From: Cloacibacterium sp.
GTDB taxonomy: Bacteria > Bacteroidota > Bacteroidia > Flavobacteriales > Weeksellaceae
Length of the DNA: 33,379 nucleotides
NCBI GenBank assembly: GCA_017995195.1
Contig: JAGOJI010000015.1
Coordinates: 1 to 33,379 of the forward strand
Direction: 5' to 3'
Shown one piece after another: positions 8,791 to 15,405 of the stretch (position 1 is the first letter of the stretch; each line of letters begins with the position of its first letter). The position numbers and the translations under genes were made by a program. The notes under the pieces were generated by a model. The model was not told the DNA's origin. It saw only the letters and a list, made by a program, of their open reading frames with translations, and ran no database searches.

Positions 8791-9345
8791 CTATTTTACC
8801 GGAGGATAATTTTTGAGAATTTCGGCTATAATCTCCGGAATTTGTTTTTGTTTAGATTTTGGAGAATCTACATTGATTCCCGCTCCTATTCCTTGCCATA
8901 CCAATTTGTTGGTTTTGGCATCAATCATATCAAAAATCAGTGTTCCTTGGTTGTATTCGTAAGCCCAGGTTCTATTCATTCCAAATCCCCAGCCCCAAGG
9001 TCCACCCCAACCAAATCCTCCGTAATAAGGATATGATTGTTGTATATCTTGGATTCTTTTGTGACTTGCTTTTAGGTTGATGAGGAAATCAGGGTTTTCC
9101 GATTGCTGAAAGCCTTTGGCATTCATTTGTTTGGTAATTTCGTTTATTACTCTACTTTGATCAATGTCGTTGAGTTTCAAATCATCTACTTTTAATGCAA
9201 ATGTTTTGTATTGGCTGAAACTTGTATTTTGGTCGTAGTCTGATGTAATTTTATACGGGCTACACGATACTATAAGCAACGATGCCATCATAAGCATCAA
9301 TACATATTTTTTGCTGAAGGTAAAGGTTAAATTTTTCATATTCAT
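8791..9345 (-). CDS. DUF4136 lipoprotein
   Basis: 184 aa. Residues 1-28 form a lipoprotein signal with lipobox LIVSC, the lipidated Cys being C28; an internal start at Met3 is equally possible. The mature part fits DUF4136: SDYDQNTSFSQYKTFAL near the start, a helix with INEITKQMNAKGFQ, a Tyr/Gly/Trp-rich loop (PYYGGFGWGGPWGWG), then EYNQGTLIFDMIDAKTNKLVWQGIG, and a final IIAEILKNYPP. These proteins are cell-envelope lipoproteins of unknown function, common in Bacteroidota. The DUF5522 gene ends 7 bp upstream on the same strand, so the two are probably co-transcribed from the promoter at 9537-9544. Confidence 0.88.
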   Translation of the reverse strand: MNMKNLTFTFSKKYVLMLMMASLLIVSCSPYKITSDYDQNTSFSQYKTFALKVDDLKLNDIDQSRVINEITKQMNAKGFQQSENPDFLINLKASHKRIQDIQQSYPYYGGFGWGGPWGWGFGMNRTWAYEYNQGTLIFDMIDAKTNKLVWQGIGAGINVDSPKSKQKQIPEIIAEILKNYPPVK

Positions 9346-9352
9346 CGTATTG

Positions 9353-9532
9353 TTATTGTTTATTCTCTTTTTTTATAAATCTATCGGTTTTCTTGTCGTA
9401 TCCGTAGGGGCAATGTTTGCACCCACTTTTGCAACAATAGCCTCTTTTGAGGTGGTACTCCTCCGTGAAGACCTTAAAGCCTTGTTCGTTATAGTAAAAA
9501 TCGATATTTTCTTTTAATTCGTTGGATTTCAT
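9353..9532 (-). CDS. DUF5522 small cysteine-rich protein
   Basis: 59 aa from ATG 9532. It matches DUF5522: EEYHLKRGYCCKSGCKHCPYG, with four cysteines (C33, C34, C38, C41) and H40 that look like a metal or cluster site. Function unknown; it is cytoplasmic, as there is no signal peptide. An earlier TTG start at 9553 is rejected because the -7 box TATTTTTG (9544-9537) lies between it and ATG 9532. The ATG is only 4 nt from the box, so the transcript is probably leaderless or nearly so. It precedes the DUF4136 lipoprotein gene by 7 bp. Confidence 0.85.
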   Translation of the reverse strand: MKSNELKENIDFYYNEQGFKVFTEEYHLKRGYCCKSGCKHCPYGYDKKTDRFIKKENKQ

Positions 9533-9536
9533 ATTC

Positions 9537-9562
9537 CAAAAATACGAAAACAATTATATTTG
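9537..9562. promoter_or_regulatory. Divergent overlapping promoters with two -7 boxes
   Basis: TATTTTTG is read leftward at 9544-9537 and TATATTTG rightward at 9555-9562. Both match the Bacteroidetes -7 element TAnnTTTG. Each lies 4 nt from the start codon of its gene (ATG 9532 on -, ATG 9567 on +). No good TTTG is seen at -33 for either. Both transcripts are expected to start at or next to the ATG. Confidence 0.65.
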
Positions 9563-9566
9563 TAGA

Positions 9567-9902
9567 ATGATAATTGTATGCCAAACTCTCCTTAAAAACA
9601 CAAAAATTTCAGGAATTACGCTGTTTCCGTTTATTTTTTTGAAAAAAAAGGAAGATAAAAGGAATTTGGTGCTCATTAACCACGAAAAAATCCATTTGCG
9701 ACAGCAATTGGAGTTGTTGGTTATTCCTTTTTATATTTGGTATGTAGTGGAATATTTTTATTGGTATTTTAAGTATAAAGATTCTTATTTGGCTTACAGG
9801 AGAATTTGTTTCGAAAGAGAAGCCTTTGCTAAAGAAAATTCTACCCAATATCTAAAGGAACGAAAATTTTGGGCTTTTTGGAAATATAGAGTTCTTCGCT
9901 AA
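9567..9902 (+). CDS. Small HExxH protein, putative zinc-metallopeptidase-like
   Basis: 111 aa from ATG 9567; a TTG start at 9522 lies upstream of the -7 box and is rejected. The protein has HEKIH at 39-43 in LINHEKIHLRQQ, the HExxH zinc-binding pattern, and a second acidic motif FEREAFAKE at 82-90 after a hydrophobic aromatic segment (LLVIPFYIWYVVEYFYWYF, about 50-68). This spacing suggests a minimal gluzincin-like fold or a relic of the M56/M48 type. Similar short proteins occur in Bacteroidota and are usually called hypothetical. It converges on the beta-lactamase gene with a 6-bp gap. Peptidase activity is inference. Confidence 0.7.
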   Translation: MIIVCQTLLKNTKISGITLFPFIFLKKKEDKRNLVLINHEKIHLRQQLELLVIPFYIWYVVEYFYWYFKYKDSYLAYRRICFEREAFAKENSTQYLKERKFWAFWKYRVLR

Positions 9903-9908
9903 AGGATT

Positions 9909-10796
9909 TTATTTACTGTTGTAATAATTCCAAGTGGTTTTTGCAATGTCAGATATTATTTTTTCTGTGTCCGTTCTTTCTTCTGTTATATTTTTGAGAT
10001 AAACCGACAAGATAAAATGTTTCCCGTTCGGAAGGTTTACAATTCCAACATCATTCATGGCTACTCTTAAATTTTTTTCATTTGTTCCCGAGATTCCTGT
10101 TCTGTGTGCAACTTCCGTATTTTGTGGAAATCCTGCTTTCATCCAAGTTATGCCGCGAGAAGTTTCAACCATGATTTGATATAAGTATTTTGTTGTTTCT
10201 TTCTTCAAAACTTTCCCGTTGTAAAATTTTTCAAGCAACTCTGTAGTTGCCAATGGCGTAGTTGTATTTTTATAAAGATTTTCCCAAGTAGACATTTGTT
10301 GTTCGTTCACTTCTATTTTAAAATCTTTTATTCCTTGCTTGTTAATAAATTTTTGGACTTTCTGTGTTCCTCCAATAATGTTTAAGAGAATGTCGCAACC
10401 ATTATTATCACTATGCGAGACGGTATATCGTAACAATTGATCCAATGTTAAATATATATTCCCGTTTGGGTAATCCTCTCTAATAGGGCTCCAAGTTTCT
10501 GGCAGTAAATCTTCTTTTTTGATGAAAAATTTTTGGTTGAGTTTTAACTTTCCTTTGTCAACCAAATGTAGAGTAGCCAAGGCAATATGAAATTTGAAAA
10601 CGCTCATCATAGGTGCGTCTAAACTCCCATTGATACTCAGCGTATCTTGGTCTTCAATGCCTTTTATTGAAATACCAACAGTTGCATTTTTTGTAGAAAT
10701 AATTTTTTGTAAATCATTTCTCAGATTTTCTAACGATTGAGATTTGAGTTGAAAATTGAAAAATAATACTAAAATTATTAAAAAAGTATTCTTCAT
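9909..10796 (-). CDS. Class A beta-lactamase, CME/CGA-like (subclass A2)
   Basis: 295 aa with a signal peptide (residues 1 to about 20), so a periplasmic enzyme that hydrolyses beta-lactams. Motifs: S65-V-F-K68 in PMMSVFKFHIALA (Ambler 70-73), S129-D-N131 in SHSDNNGCDIL (130-132), E165 in VNEQQMS (166), and HRTGISG at 231-237, where family members normally have KTG (234-236). The block MMSVFKFH with SDNNGCDIL is typical of chromosomal enzymes of Chryseobacterium-type flavobacteria. The omega loop appears one residue shorter than in relatives I recall, and lacks the Trp of NWTTP (here NTTTP). An intrinsic terminator of the upstream agmatinase gene lies at 10813-10845, so transcription probably starts between that and ATG 10796 or inside the terminator region. 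Whether it still has full activity is unknown. Confidence 0.93.
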   Translation of the reverse strand: MKNTFLIILVLFFNFQLKSQSLENLRNDLQKIISTKNATVGISIKGIEDQDTLSINGSLDAPMMSVFKFHIALATLHLVDKGKLKLNQKFFIKKEDLLPETWSPIREDYPNGNIYLTLDQLLRYTVSHSDNNGCDILLNIIGGTQKVQKFINKQGIKDFKIEVNEQQMSTWENLYKNTTTPLATTELLEKFYNGKVLKKETTKYLYQIMVETSRGITWMKAGFPQNTEVAHRTGISGTNEKNLRVAMNDVGIVNLPNGKHFILSVYLKNITEERTDTEKIISDIAKTTWNYYNSK

Positions 10797-10812
10797 AGAT
10801 ACAGTTTCCGGT

Positions 10813-10845
10813 AAAAAAAAATGGAGAAGTTCTTAACATTCTCCA
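10813..10845 (-). terminator. Intrinsic terminator of the agmatinase-family gene
   Basis: On + the sequence TGGAGAAGTT (10822-10831), CTT loop, AAC, one bulged A, TTCTCCA (10839-10845) forms a 10-bp stem with a single bulge. On the - strand it is followed by nine T (10821-10813). It lies 11 bp beyond the stop of the 10856 gene and before the beta-lactamase start. Confidence 0.8.
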
Positions 10846-10855
10846 ATCGTACACT

Positions 10856-11710
10856 CTATTTCCTTGTTATAAAATAATACGCTAACATTTTGTAGTATAA
10901 TTTTGCTGCTAAAAATGCCGTTGGTTTTGCGTAGGGAGAGTCCATTAGTTCTACAATATCAAAGGCAACTACGTTGCATTTTTCAAATACTTTTTTCAAA
11001 AGTTCCAAAGTGGGATACCATTGTAGTCCGCCCGGCTCCGGTGTTCCTGTAGAGGGAGCAAAACTCGGGTCAAAAGCATCTAAATCTATGGTAATGTATA
11101 CATTGCCGGAAACCTTTGCCAAAACATCATCAATCCAATTGGGGTTCTTGGCTATTTCGTGAGCCCAAAAACATTGTCCTTTTGGGACGTATTGCATTTC
11201 TTCTACATCGCAAGAGCGAATCCCGACTTGTACCAAATTGTGCTTTTGGCTTGCCTCGAAAACAGCACAAGCATGATTGGAGGTAGAGCCATGAAAATCC
11301 GGTCTCAAATCGGTATGAGCGTCTAACTGAAGAACGGTAAGGTTCTCAAATTTTTCGCCGACAGCTCTTATAGAACCTATGGAAACCGAATGTTCGCCAC
11401 CAAAAAGTGTAAATAGTTTCCCTTCGTTTTGGAGCATTTCCTTCGTTTTTTGGTACACGGCTTCAGTCATGGCTTCCGGCGAGGAACTTTCTGAAACTTC
11501 TCCTGCGAGCCAAACACCTTCCAAATAAGGCTCGGTTCCTGTTTCTATGTCGTACAATTCCATGTTTTCCGAAGCATCAAGGAATAATTCGGGACCTTTG
11601 TCGGCTCCTTTACCCCAAGTAGAAGTTCCATCGTAAGGAACTGTAACCAACATTACTTTCGAGGATTCTAATTGTGCATTTTCTTCGGGGATTCCGGCGT
11701 AGGTTTTCAT
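10856..11710 (-). CDS. speB: Agmatinase/arginase-family ureohydrolase
   Basis: 284 aa from ATG 11710. All binuclear manganese ligands of the ureohydrolase family are present: H107 in FGGEHS, D130, H132 and D134 in LDAHTDLRP, D209 and D211 in IDLDAFDPSFAP. GTPEPGG follows, as in agmatinases. The reaction would be hydrolysis of agmatine to putrescine and urea, or of a related guanidino compound; substrate cannot be fixed by eye, and the usual ELxPxxD end motif reads ELMDS here. A longer frame to TTG 11752 is rejected because that codon lies in the -7 box TATCTTTG (11757-11750) and the extra residues come from low-complexity leader text. Confidence 0.88.
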   Translation of the reverse strand: MKTYAGIPEENAQLESSKVMLVTVPYDGTSTWGKGADKGPELFLDASENMELYDIETGTEPYLEGVWLAGEVSESSSPEAMTEAVYQKTKEMLQNEGKLFTLFGGEHSVSIGSIRAVGEKFENLTVLQLDAHTDLRPDFHGSTSNHACAVFEASQKHNLVQVGIRSCDVEEMQYVPKGQCFWAHEIAKNPNWIDDVLAKVSGNVYITIDLDAFDPSFAPSTGTPEPGGLQWYPTLELLKKVFEKCNVVAFDIVELMDSPYAKPTAFLAAKLYYKMLAYYFITRK

Positions 11711-11749
11711 ATTTATAAATGGTAATTGATAGTTGATAAATGATTTTGG

Positions 11750-11757
11750 CAAAGATA
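11750..11757 (-). promoter_or_regulatory. -7 promoter element of agmatinase-family gene
   Basis: TATCTTTG on the - strand matches TAnnTTTG exactly, 40 nt upstream of ATG 11710. No TTTG is present at the usual 19-21 nt spacing; the nearest is 28 nt away (11786-11789). Confidence 0.6.
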
Positions 11758-11789
11758 ATCAAATATTGAAAAAATTTTTAGTATTCAAA

Positions 11790-11814
11790 AAAAACTCATA
11801 AACTCTGAGTTTTT
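11790..11814. promoter_or_regulatory. Dyad symmetry in divergent intergenic region
   Basis: AAAAACTCA (11790-11798) and TGAGTTTTT (11806-11814) form a perfect 9-bp inverted repeat with a 7-nt spacer. It lies between two divergent genes, where a terminator has no obvious use, and about 33 bp upstream of the -7 box of the agmatinase gene. It could be an operator or a leader hairpin for the 11889 gene. No regulator is identified. Confidence 0.4.
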
Positions 11815-11888
11815 GAAATATTTATTTAACTTTATTAAAAATATTATTGCTTCGAAGATTGTTCTAATTATAGAAATAAATAAAAAAC

Positions 11889-13283
11889 ATGAAAACACTT
11901 CTTTCTATTCTGCTATTATTTTTAGCACAATTTTTCTTCACACAAGAAATTGTAGGTTCGTGGAAGGGCGACCTCGAAATCCAGGGGATGAAACTCCCTA
12001 TAATTCTGAATATTTCTAAAACAGAAAAAGGCTACAGCAGTACGCTGGATAGTCCAAACCAATCTGCTACGGGAATTCCGGTAGATAATACCCAATACCA
12101 AAACGGCACTCTAAAAATTGAAGTGAATAAACTCAACTTGCAATATTCGGGAAAATGGAATGCTGATAAAATAGAGGGGACTTTTTCGCAAAACGGACTG
12201 CAAATACCATTGGTTTTGAATGTCTTTAAAAAAGAAGAAAAGCAAGCGAAAACAGTAGGAAATCTTCCAAAAGACCTTACCCCAAATCTCAAAAATACCG
12301 AAAAATTTATTGCTTATCTTGAGAAAGAAAATATCAGTTCAGGTGGAATATCTATTTTTAAAGACGGCAAAGAAATATACCGACGGACTTTTGGCGAGCA
12401 AAATTTGCCTCATTTTAATAAGAAAAACAAACTATTTCAAATAGGAAGTATTACCAAAACAATGACAGCAGTAATGATGGTACAACTTGCCAACGAAAAT
12501 AAACTGAGTTTTGGAGATTTGCTTTCCAAATATTTCCCACAAGTACCCAATGCCGAAAAAATCACCTTGCTGCAGATGCTGAATCACAGTTCCGGACTTG
12601 CCGATTATACCGACAACAACTTAGAACCCCAATGGCTCAAGCGAAAGGCGACCGAAACCGAAATCTTCGATCACATCAGTAAACAGGCTAGCATTTTTGA
12701 GCCCGGAACTTCCGTAGTTTATTCTAACTCGGCTTATTATCTCTTGACCAAAATTTTGGAGAAAGTAAGTGGAAAATCTTTCGACGAAAACCTTAAAGTC
12801 CGCATACTGCAACCACTTGGAATGAAAAATACCTTTCCTGTAAACCAAAAACCGGCTTATGTTTTCCCTTCGTTTGAATATAAGGAAAAATGGACTTTGG
12901 TGAAAGATTTTGATTTTACCAATGTGGTTGGTGTAGGCGATATTGCAGCTATTCCTTCCGACCTCAATATATTTATTAGTGCCTTGTTTGATGGCAAATT
13001 AATTCCTTTGGAAAGCCTACAGGAAATGCTACCCGAAGGAAATGCCAGATTTGGAGAAGGAATCCACACAGTTCCTTTTCACAACAAAGTTTTTTTAGGA
13101 CATAGTGGTGGGACTTATGGTACCAATTCACTCATGATACATCATAAAACCGACGGGCTATCGGTATCTTATTCCCTAAATGCGAGTAAAATTAATTCAA
13201 AACAGTTTGTCTCTGCCGTTTTGGGGTCATTATATGGAATAGAGATAGATTACCCTAAGCTGAGCAATGAGAAACAACCATAA
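11889..13283 (+). CDS. Exported serine hydrolase, beta-lactamase/DD-peptidase family (PF00144)
   Basis: 464 aa. Residues 1 to about 19 are a signal peptide (MKTLLSILLLFLAQFFFTQ). Residues 20-120 form a separate beta-rich domain (IVGSWKGDLEIQGMKLPIILN and a second copy-like NGLQIPLVLNVF). The catalytic domain follows: S187-I-T-K190 in QIGSITKTMTAV, Y278-S-N280 in VVYSNSAYYLL, and H405-S-G in GHSGGTYG. This is the class C beta-lactamase/DD-peptidase fold shared by many peptidases and esterases, so the physiological substrate is open. ATG 11889 gives a good signal peptide. It is monocistronic and diverges from the agmatinase-family gene. Confidence 0.88.
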   Translation: MKTLLSILLLFLAQFFFTQEIVGSWKGDLEIQGMKLPIILNISKTEKGYSSTLDSPNQSATGIPVDNTQYQNGTLKIEVNKLNLQYSGKWNADKIEGTFSQNGLQIPLVLNVFKKEEKQAKTVGNLPKDLTPNLKNTEKFIAYLEKENISSGGISIFKDGKEIYRRTFGEQNLPHFNKKNKLFQIGSITKTMTAVMMVQLANENKLSFGDLLSKYFPQVPNAEKITLLQMLNHSSGLADYTDNNLEPQWLKRKATETEIFDHISKQASIFEPGTSVVYSNSAYYLLTKILEKVSGKSFDENLKVRILQPLGMKNTFPVNQKPAYVFPSFEYKEKWTLVKDFDFTNVVGVGDIAAIPSDLNIFISALFDGKLIPLESLQEMLPEGNARFGEGIHTVPFHNKVFLGHSGGTYGTNSLMIHHKTDGLSVSYSLNASKINSKQFVSAVLGSLYGIEIDYPKLSNEKQP

Positions 13284-13312
13284 ATTAGTGTTTGTAAAAC
13301 GGATAATCTTAG

Positions 13313-13431
13313 AAGCTGTTTAGGTTTTATTCAATAGTTTTTTATACAATCCCTCAATTACCTTAATTTGGCTTTGCCAAACCTAAAGGTTTCTTAATGT
13401 TAAAAAATATTTTACAAATTTAAACAGGCTT
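13313..13431. repeat. Possible small inverted-repeat element (119 bp)
   Basis: The 213-bp gap after the serine hydrolase holds AAGCTGTTTAGGTTT at 13313-13327 and, inverted at 13431-13416, AAGCCTGTTTAAATTT. These are imperfect terminal inverted repeats. Inside are two tight hairpins: TTTGGC-TTT-GCCAAA at 13367-13381, overlapping AAACCT-AA-AGGTTT. There is no ORF. This layout resembles short non-coding interspersed elements of flavobacterial genomes, but copy number cannot be tested from one window. Confidence 0.45.
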
Positions 13432-13444
13432 ATAGTGTTTATAT

Positions 13445-13476
13445 AAAAAAAGAACCACATTGTTTTCGATGTGGTT
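13445..13476 (-). terminator. Intrinsic terminator of the 13497 membrane-protein gene
   Basis: AACCACAT (13453-13460), loop TGTTTTCG, ATGTGGTT (13469-13476): a perfect 8-bp stem. On the - strand it is followed by CTTTTTTT, so it terminates the gene at 13497-13754. It may also act on + transcripts from 11889. Confidence 0.85.
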
Positions 13477-13496
13477 TAGTCTATGTTATCGTGATT

Positions 13497-13754
13497 TTAA
13501 TGATTGCTTTTTTCGTCGACAGGTCTTTGGTAGATAACTTCTACACCTTCTTGTTCATATAATTTAGGATAACGAACTTTTTCCGGATCAAATTTTTTCG
13601 TTTTTCCTAAGTATTCAGCAATTCCTTCTGTAAGCCACATAGGAACAATGAAAGTAGCGAAAAAAATGATGCACCAAAACCCAACCAAAAACATGATTAA
13701 GAAAAAAATGGTTCCTATAAATTGGTGAAAAGGCCAAAAACTTGCTAAAAACAT
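13497..13754 (-). CDS. Small membrane protein, unknown
   Basis: 85 aa from ATG 13754. Residues about 1-40 are strongly hydrophobic (MFLASFWPFHQFIGTIFFLI and onward to ATFIVPMWL), one or two membrane helices; the remaining about 45 residues are soluble and charged, with YLGKTKKFDPEKVRYPKLYE. I do not recognise a family. The gene has a clear promoter at 13770-13801 and its own terminator at 13445-13476, so it is a genuine monocistronic gene. It diverges from fumC. A longer frame to 13793 runs through the promoter and is rejected. Confidence 0.7.
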   Translation of the reverse strand: MFLASFWPFHQFIGTIFFLIMFLVGFWCIIFFATFIVPMWLTEGIAEYLGKTKKFDPEKVRYPKLYEQEGVEVIYQRPVDEKSNH

Positions 13755-13769
13755 ACTTCGTATTTTTAA

Positions 13770-13801
13770 CAAAAGTAATTTTTTTTGTATCAATACACAA
13801 A
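13770..13801 (-). promoter_or_regulatory. Promoter of small membrane-protein gene
   Basis: On the - strand TTTG (13801-13798) and TACTTTTG (13777-13770) are separated by 20 nt, a full match to the Bacteroidetes consensus. ATG 13754 lies 15 nt beyond the -7 box. Confidence 0.8.
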
Positions 13802-13903
13802 TTTAAAAAACATGAGATTTGTCATCTGCAAGAAAACGAGTTTTTAGTAAATTGCAGGGGTAAGTTTTAAAAGAATAATATTCTTCAAAAAAAATAATAA
13901 AAT

Positions 13904-15298
13904 ATGAATTTCAGAATTGAAAAAGACACCATGGGAGAGGTGCAGGTGCCTGCTGATAAATTTTGGGGAGCACAGACCGAACGTTCAAGAAATAACTTTA
14001 GAATAGGTCCTGAGGCTTCCATGCCACGAGAAATAATAGATGCTTTTGCGTATCTTAAAAAAGCAGCGGCATATACCAATTGTGATTTGGGAGTACTTTC
14101 TTCCGAAAAAAGGGATATGATTGCTAAGGTTTGTGACGAGATTTTGGAAGGAAAACTATACGATCAGTTTCCACTTGTAATTTGGCAAACAGGCTCCGGT
14201 ACCCAATCGAATATGAATGTGAATGAAGTTGTTGCTAACCGTGCTCATGTAAACTCAGGAGGAAAATTAGGCGAAAAATCCGAAATCCACCCCAATGATG
14301 ATGTTAACAAGTCTCAATCTTCCAACGATACTTACCCAACCGCAATGCACATTGCAGCGTATAAGAAGGTAGTAGAACATACTATTCCTGCGGTAGAAAA
14401 ACTAAGAAATACTCTGGACGAAAAAGCCAAAGCCTTTAAAGATGTTGTGAAAATAGGACGAACTCATCTTATGGATGCTACACCACTCACGCTGGGGCAA
14501 GAATTTTCGGGATATGTAGCCCAATTGGATTACGGATTGAAGGCACTTAGAAATACCTTGGAACATCTTCGTGAGCTGGCTTTAGGAGGTACAGCGGTAG
14601 GAACAGGACTCAACACGCCTAAAGGCTACGATGTAAAAGTAGCGGAATATATTGCTCAGTTTACACAATTGCCTTTTGTTACAGCTCCCAATAAGTTTGA
14701 AGCATTGGCAGCTCATGATGGTATTGTGGAAAGCCACGGTGCATTGAAACAATTGGCGGTTTCTTTATACAAAATTGCTCAAGACATCAGGTTGTTGGCT
14801 TCGGGACCACGAAGCGGAATCGGAGAAATCCTAATTCCGGAAAACGAACCCGGATCTTCTATTATGCCGGGTAAGGTAAATCCTACACAAAATGAAGCTA
14901 TTACAATGGTTTGTGCTCAGGTTTTAGGTAATGATACTACGATTTCTTTCGCCGGAACTCAGGGACACTATGAACTGAATGTATTCAAACCGGTAATGGC
15001 GTATAATTTCTTGCAATCGGCTCAGTTGTTGGCAGATGCTTGTATATCGTTTAACGACCATTGTGCGGTGGGAATTGAGCCCAACTATGTAAGAATTAAA
15101 GAATTAGTAGACAAATCGCTTATGTTGGTAACTGCTCTAAACACACATATCGGGTACGAAAATGCGGCAAAAATTGCCAAAACAGCTCATAAAAATGGAA
15201 CAACTCTGAAGGAAGAAGCCATTAACCTCGGACTTGTGACGGCAGAACAATTCGACGAATGGGTAAAACCCGAAGATATGGTGGGAAGTCTTAAATAA
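13904..15298 (+). CDS. fumC: Fumarate hydratase class II
   Basis: 464 aa, full length. It catalyses reversible hydration of fumarate to L-malate in the TCA cycle (cytoplasmic homotetramer). The aspartase/fumarase signature [16 protein letters not shown] lies near residues 317-331. Other family blocks are [13 protein letters not shown] and [14 protein letters not shown] in the active-site region and [20 protein letters not shown]. The N-terminus [26 protein letters not shown] is typical. Strong GC-richer codon use compared with the polysaccharide block. It is followed by a strong terminator and appears monocistronic. Confidence 0.97.
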   Translation: MNFRIEKDTMGEVQVPADKFWGAQTERSRNNFRIGPEASMPREIIDAFAYLKKAAAYTNCDLGVLSSEKRDMIAKVCDEILEGKLYDQFPLVIWQTGSGTQSNMNVNEVVANRAHVNSGGKLGEKSEIHPNDDVNKSQSSNDTYPTAMHIAAYKKVVEHTIPAVEKLRNTLDEKAKAFKDVVKIGRTHLMDATPLTLGQEFSGYVAQLDYGLKALRNTLEHLRELALGGTAVGTGLNTPKGYDVKVAEYIAQFTQLPFVTAPNKFEALAAHDGIVESHGALKQLAVSLYKIAQDIRLLASGPRSGIGEILIPENEPGSSIMPGKVNPTQNEAITMVCAQVLGNDTTISFAGTQGHYELNVFKPVMAYNFLQSAQLLADACISFNDHCAVGIEPNYVRIKELVDKSLMLVTALNTHIGYENAAKIAKTAHKNGTTLKEEAINLGLVTAEQFDEWVKPEDMVGSLK

Positions 15299-15316
15299 GC
15301 CTTATCTTTAAGAATC

Positions 15317-15346
15317 AAAAATCCTGCTTTTGGCAGGATTTTTTTT
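15317..15346 (+). terminator. Intrinsic terminator of fumC
   Basis: ATCCTGC (15321-15327), loop TTTTG, GCAGGAT (15333-15339), then seven T; the flanking A and T runs extend the stem. It lies 22 bp after the fumC stop. Confidence 0.92.
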
Positions 15347-15364
15347 AAAAAGAATATTAGGTTG

Positions 15365-15372
15365 TACATTTG
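15365..15372 (+). promoter_or_regulatory. -7 promoter element of ABC exporter gene
   Basis: TACATTTG matches TAnnTTTG and lies 33 nt upstream of ATG 15406, directly after the fumC terminator. No clear TTTG is seen at -33. Confidence 0.55.
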
Positions 15373-15405
15373 TAGCCGCTAAGGAAAGCAAATAAACATC
15401 AACTG

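Noticed and set aside
11711-11752. N-terminal extension of the agmatinase-family protein to TTG 11752
   Set aside because: The codon overlaps the TATCTTTG promoter box and the extra residues come from repetitive leader DNA.
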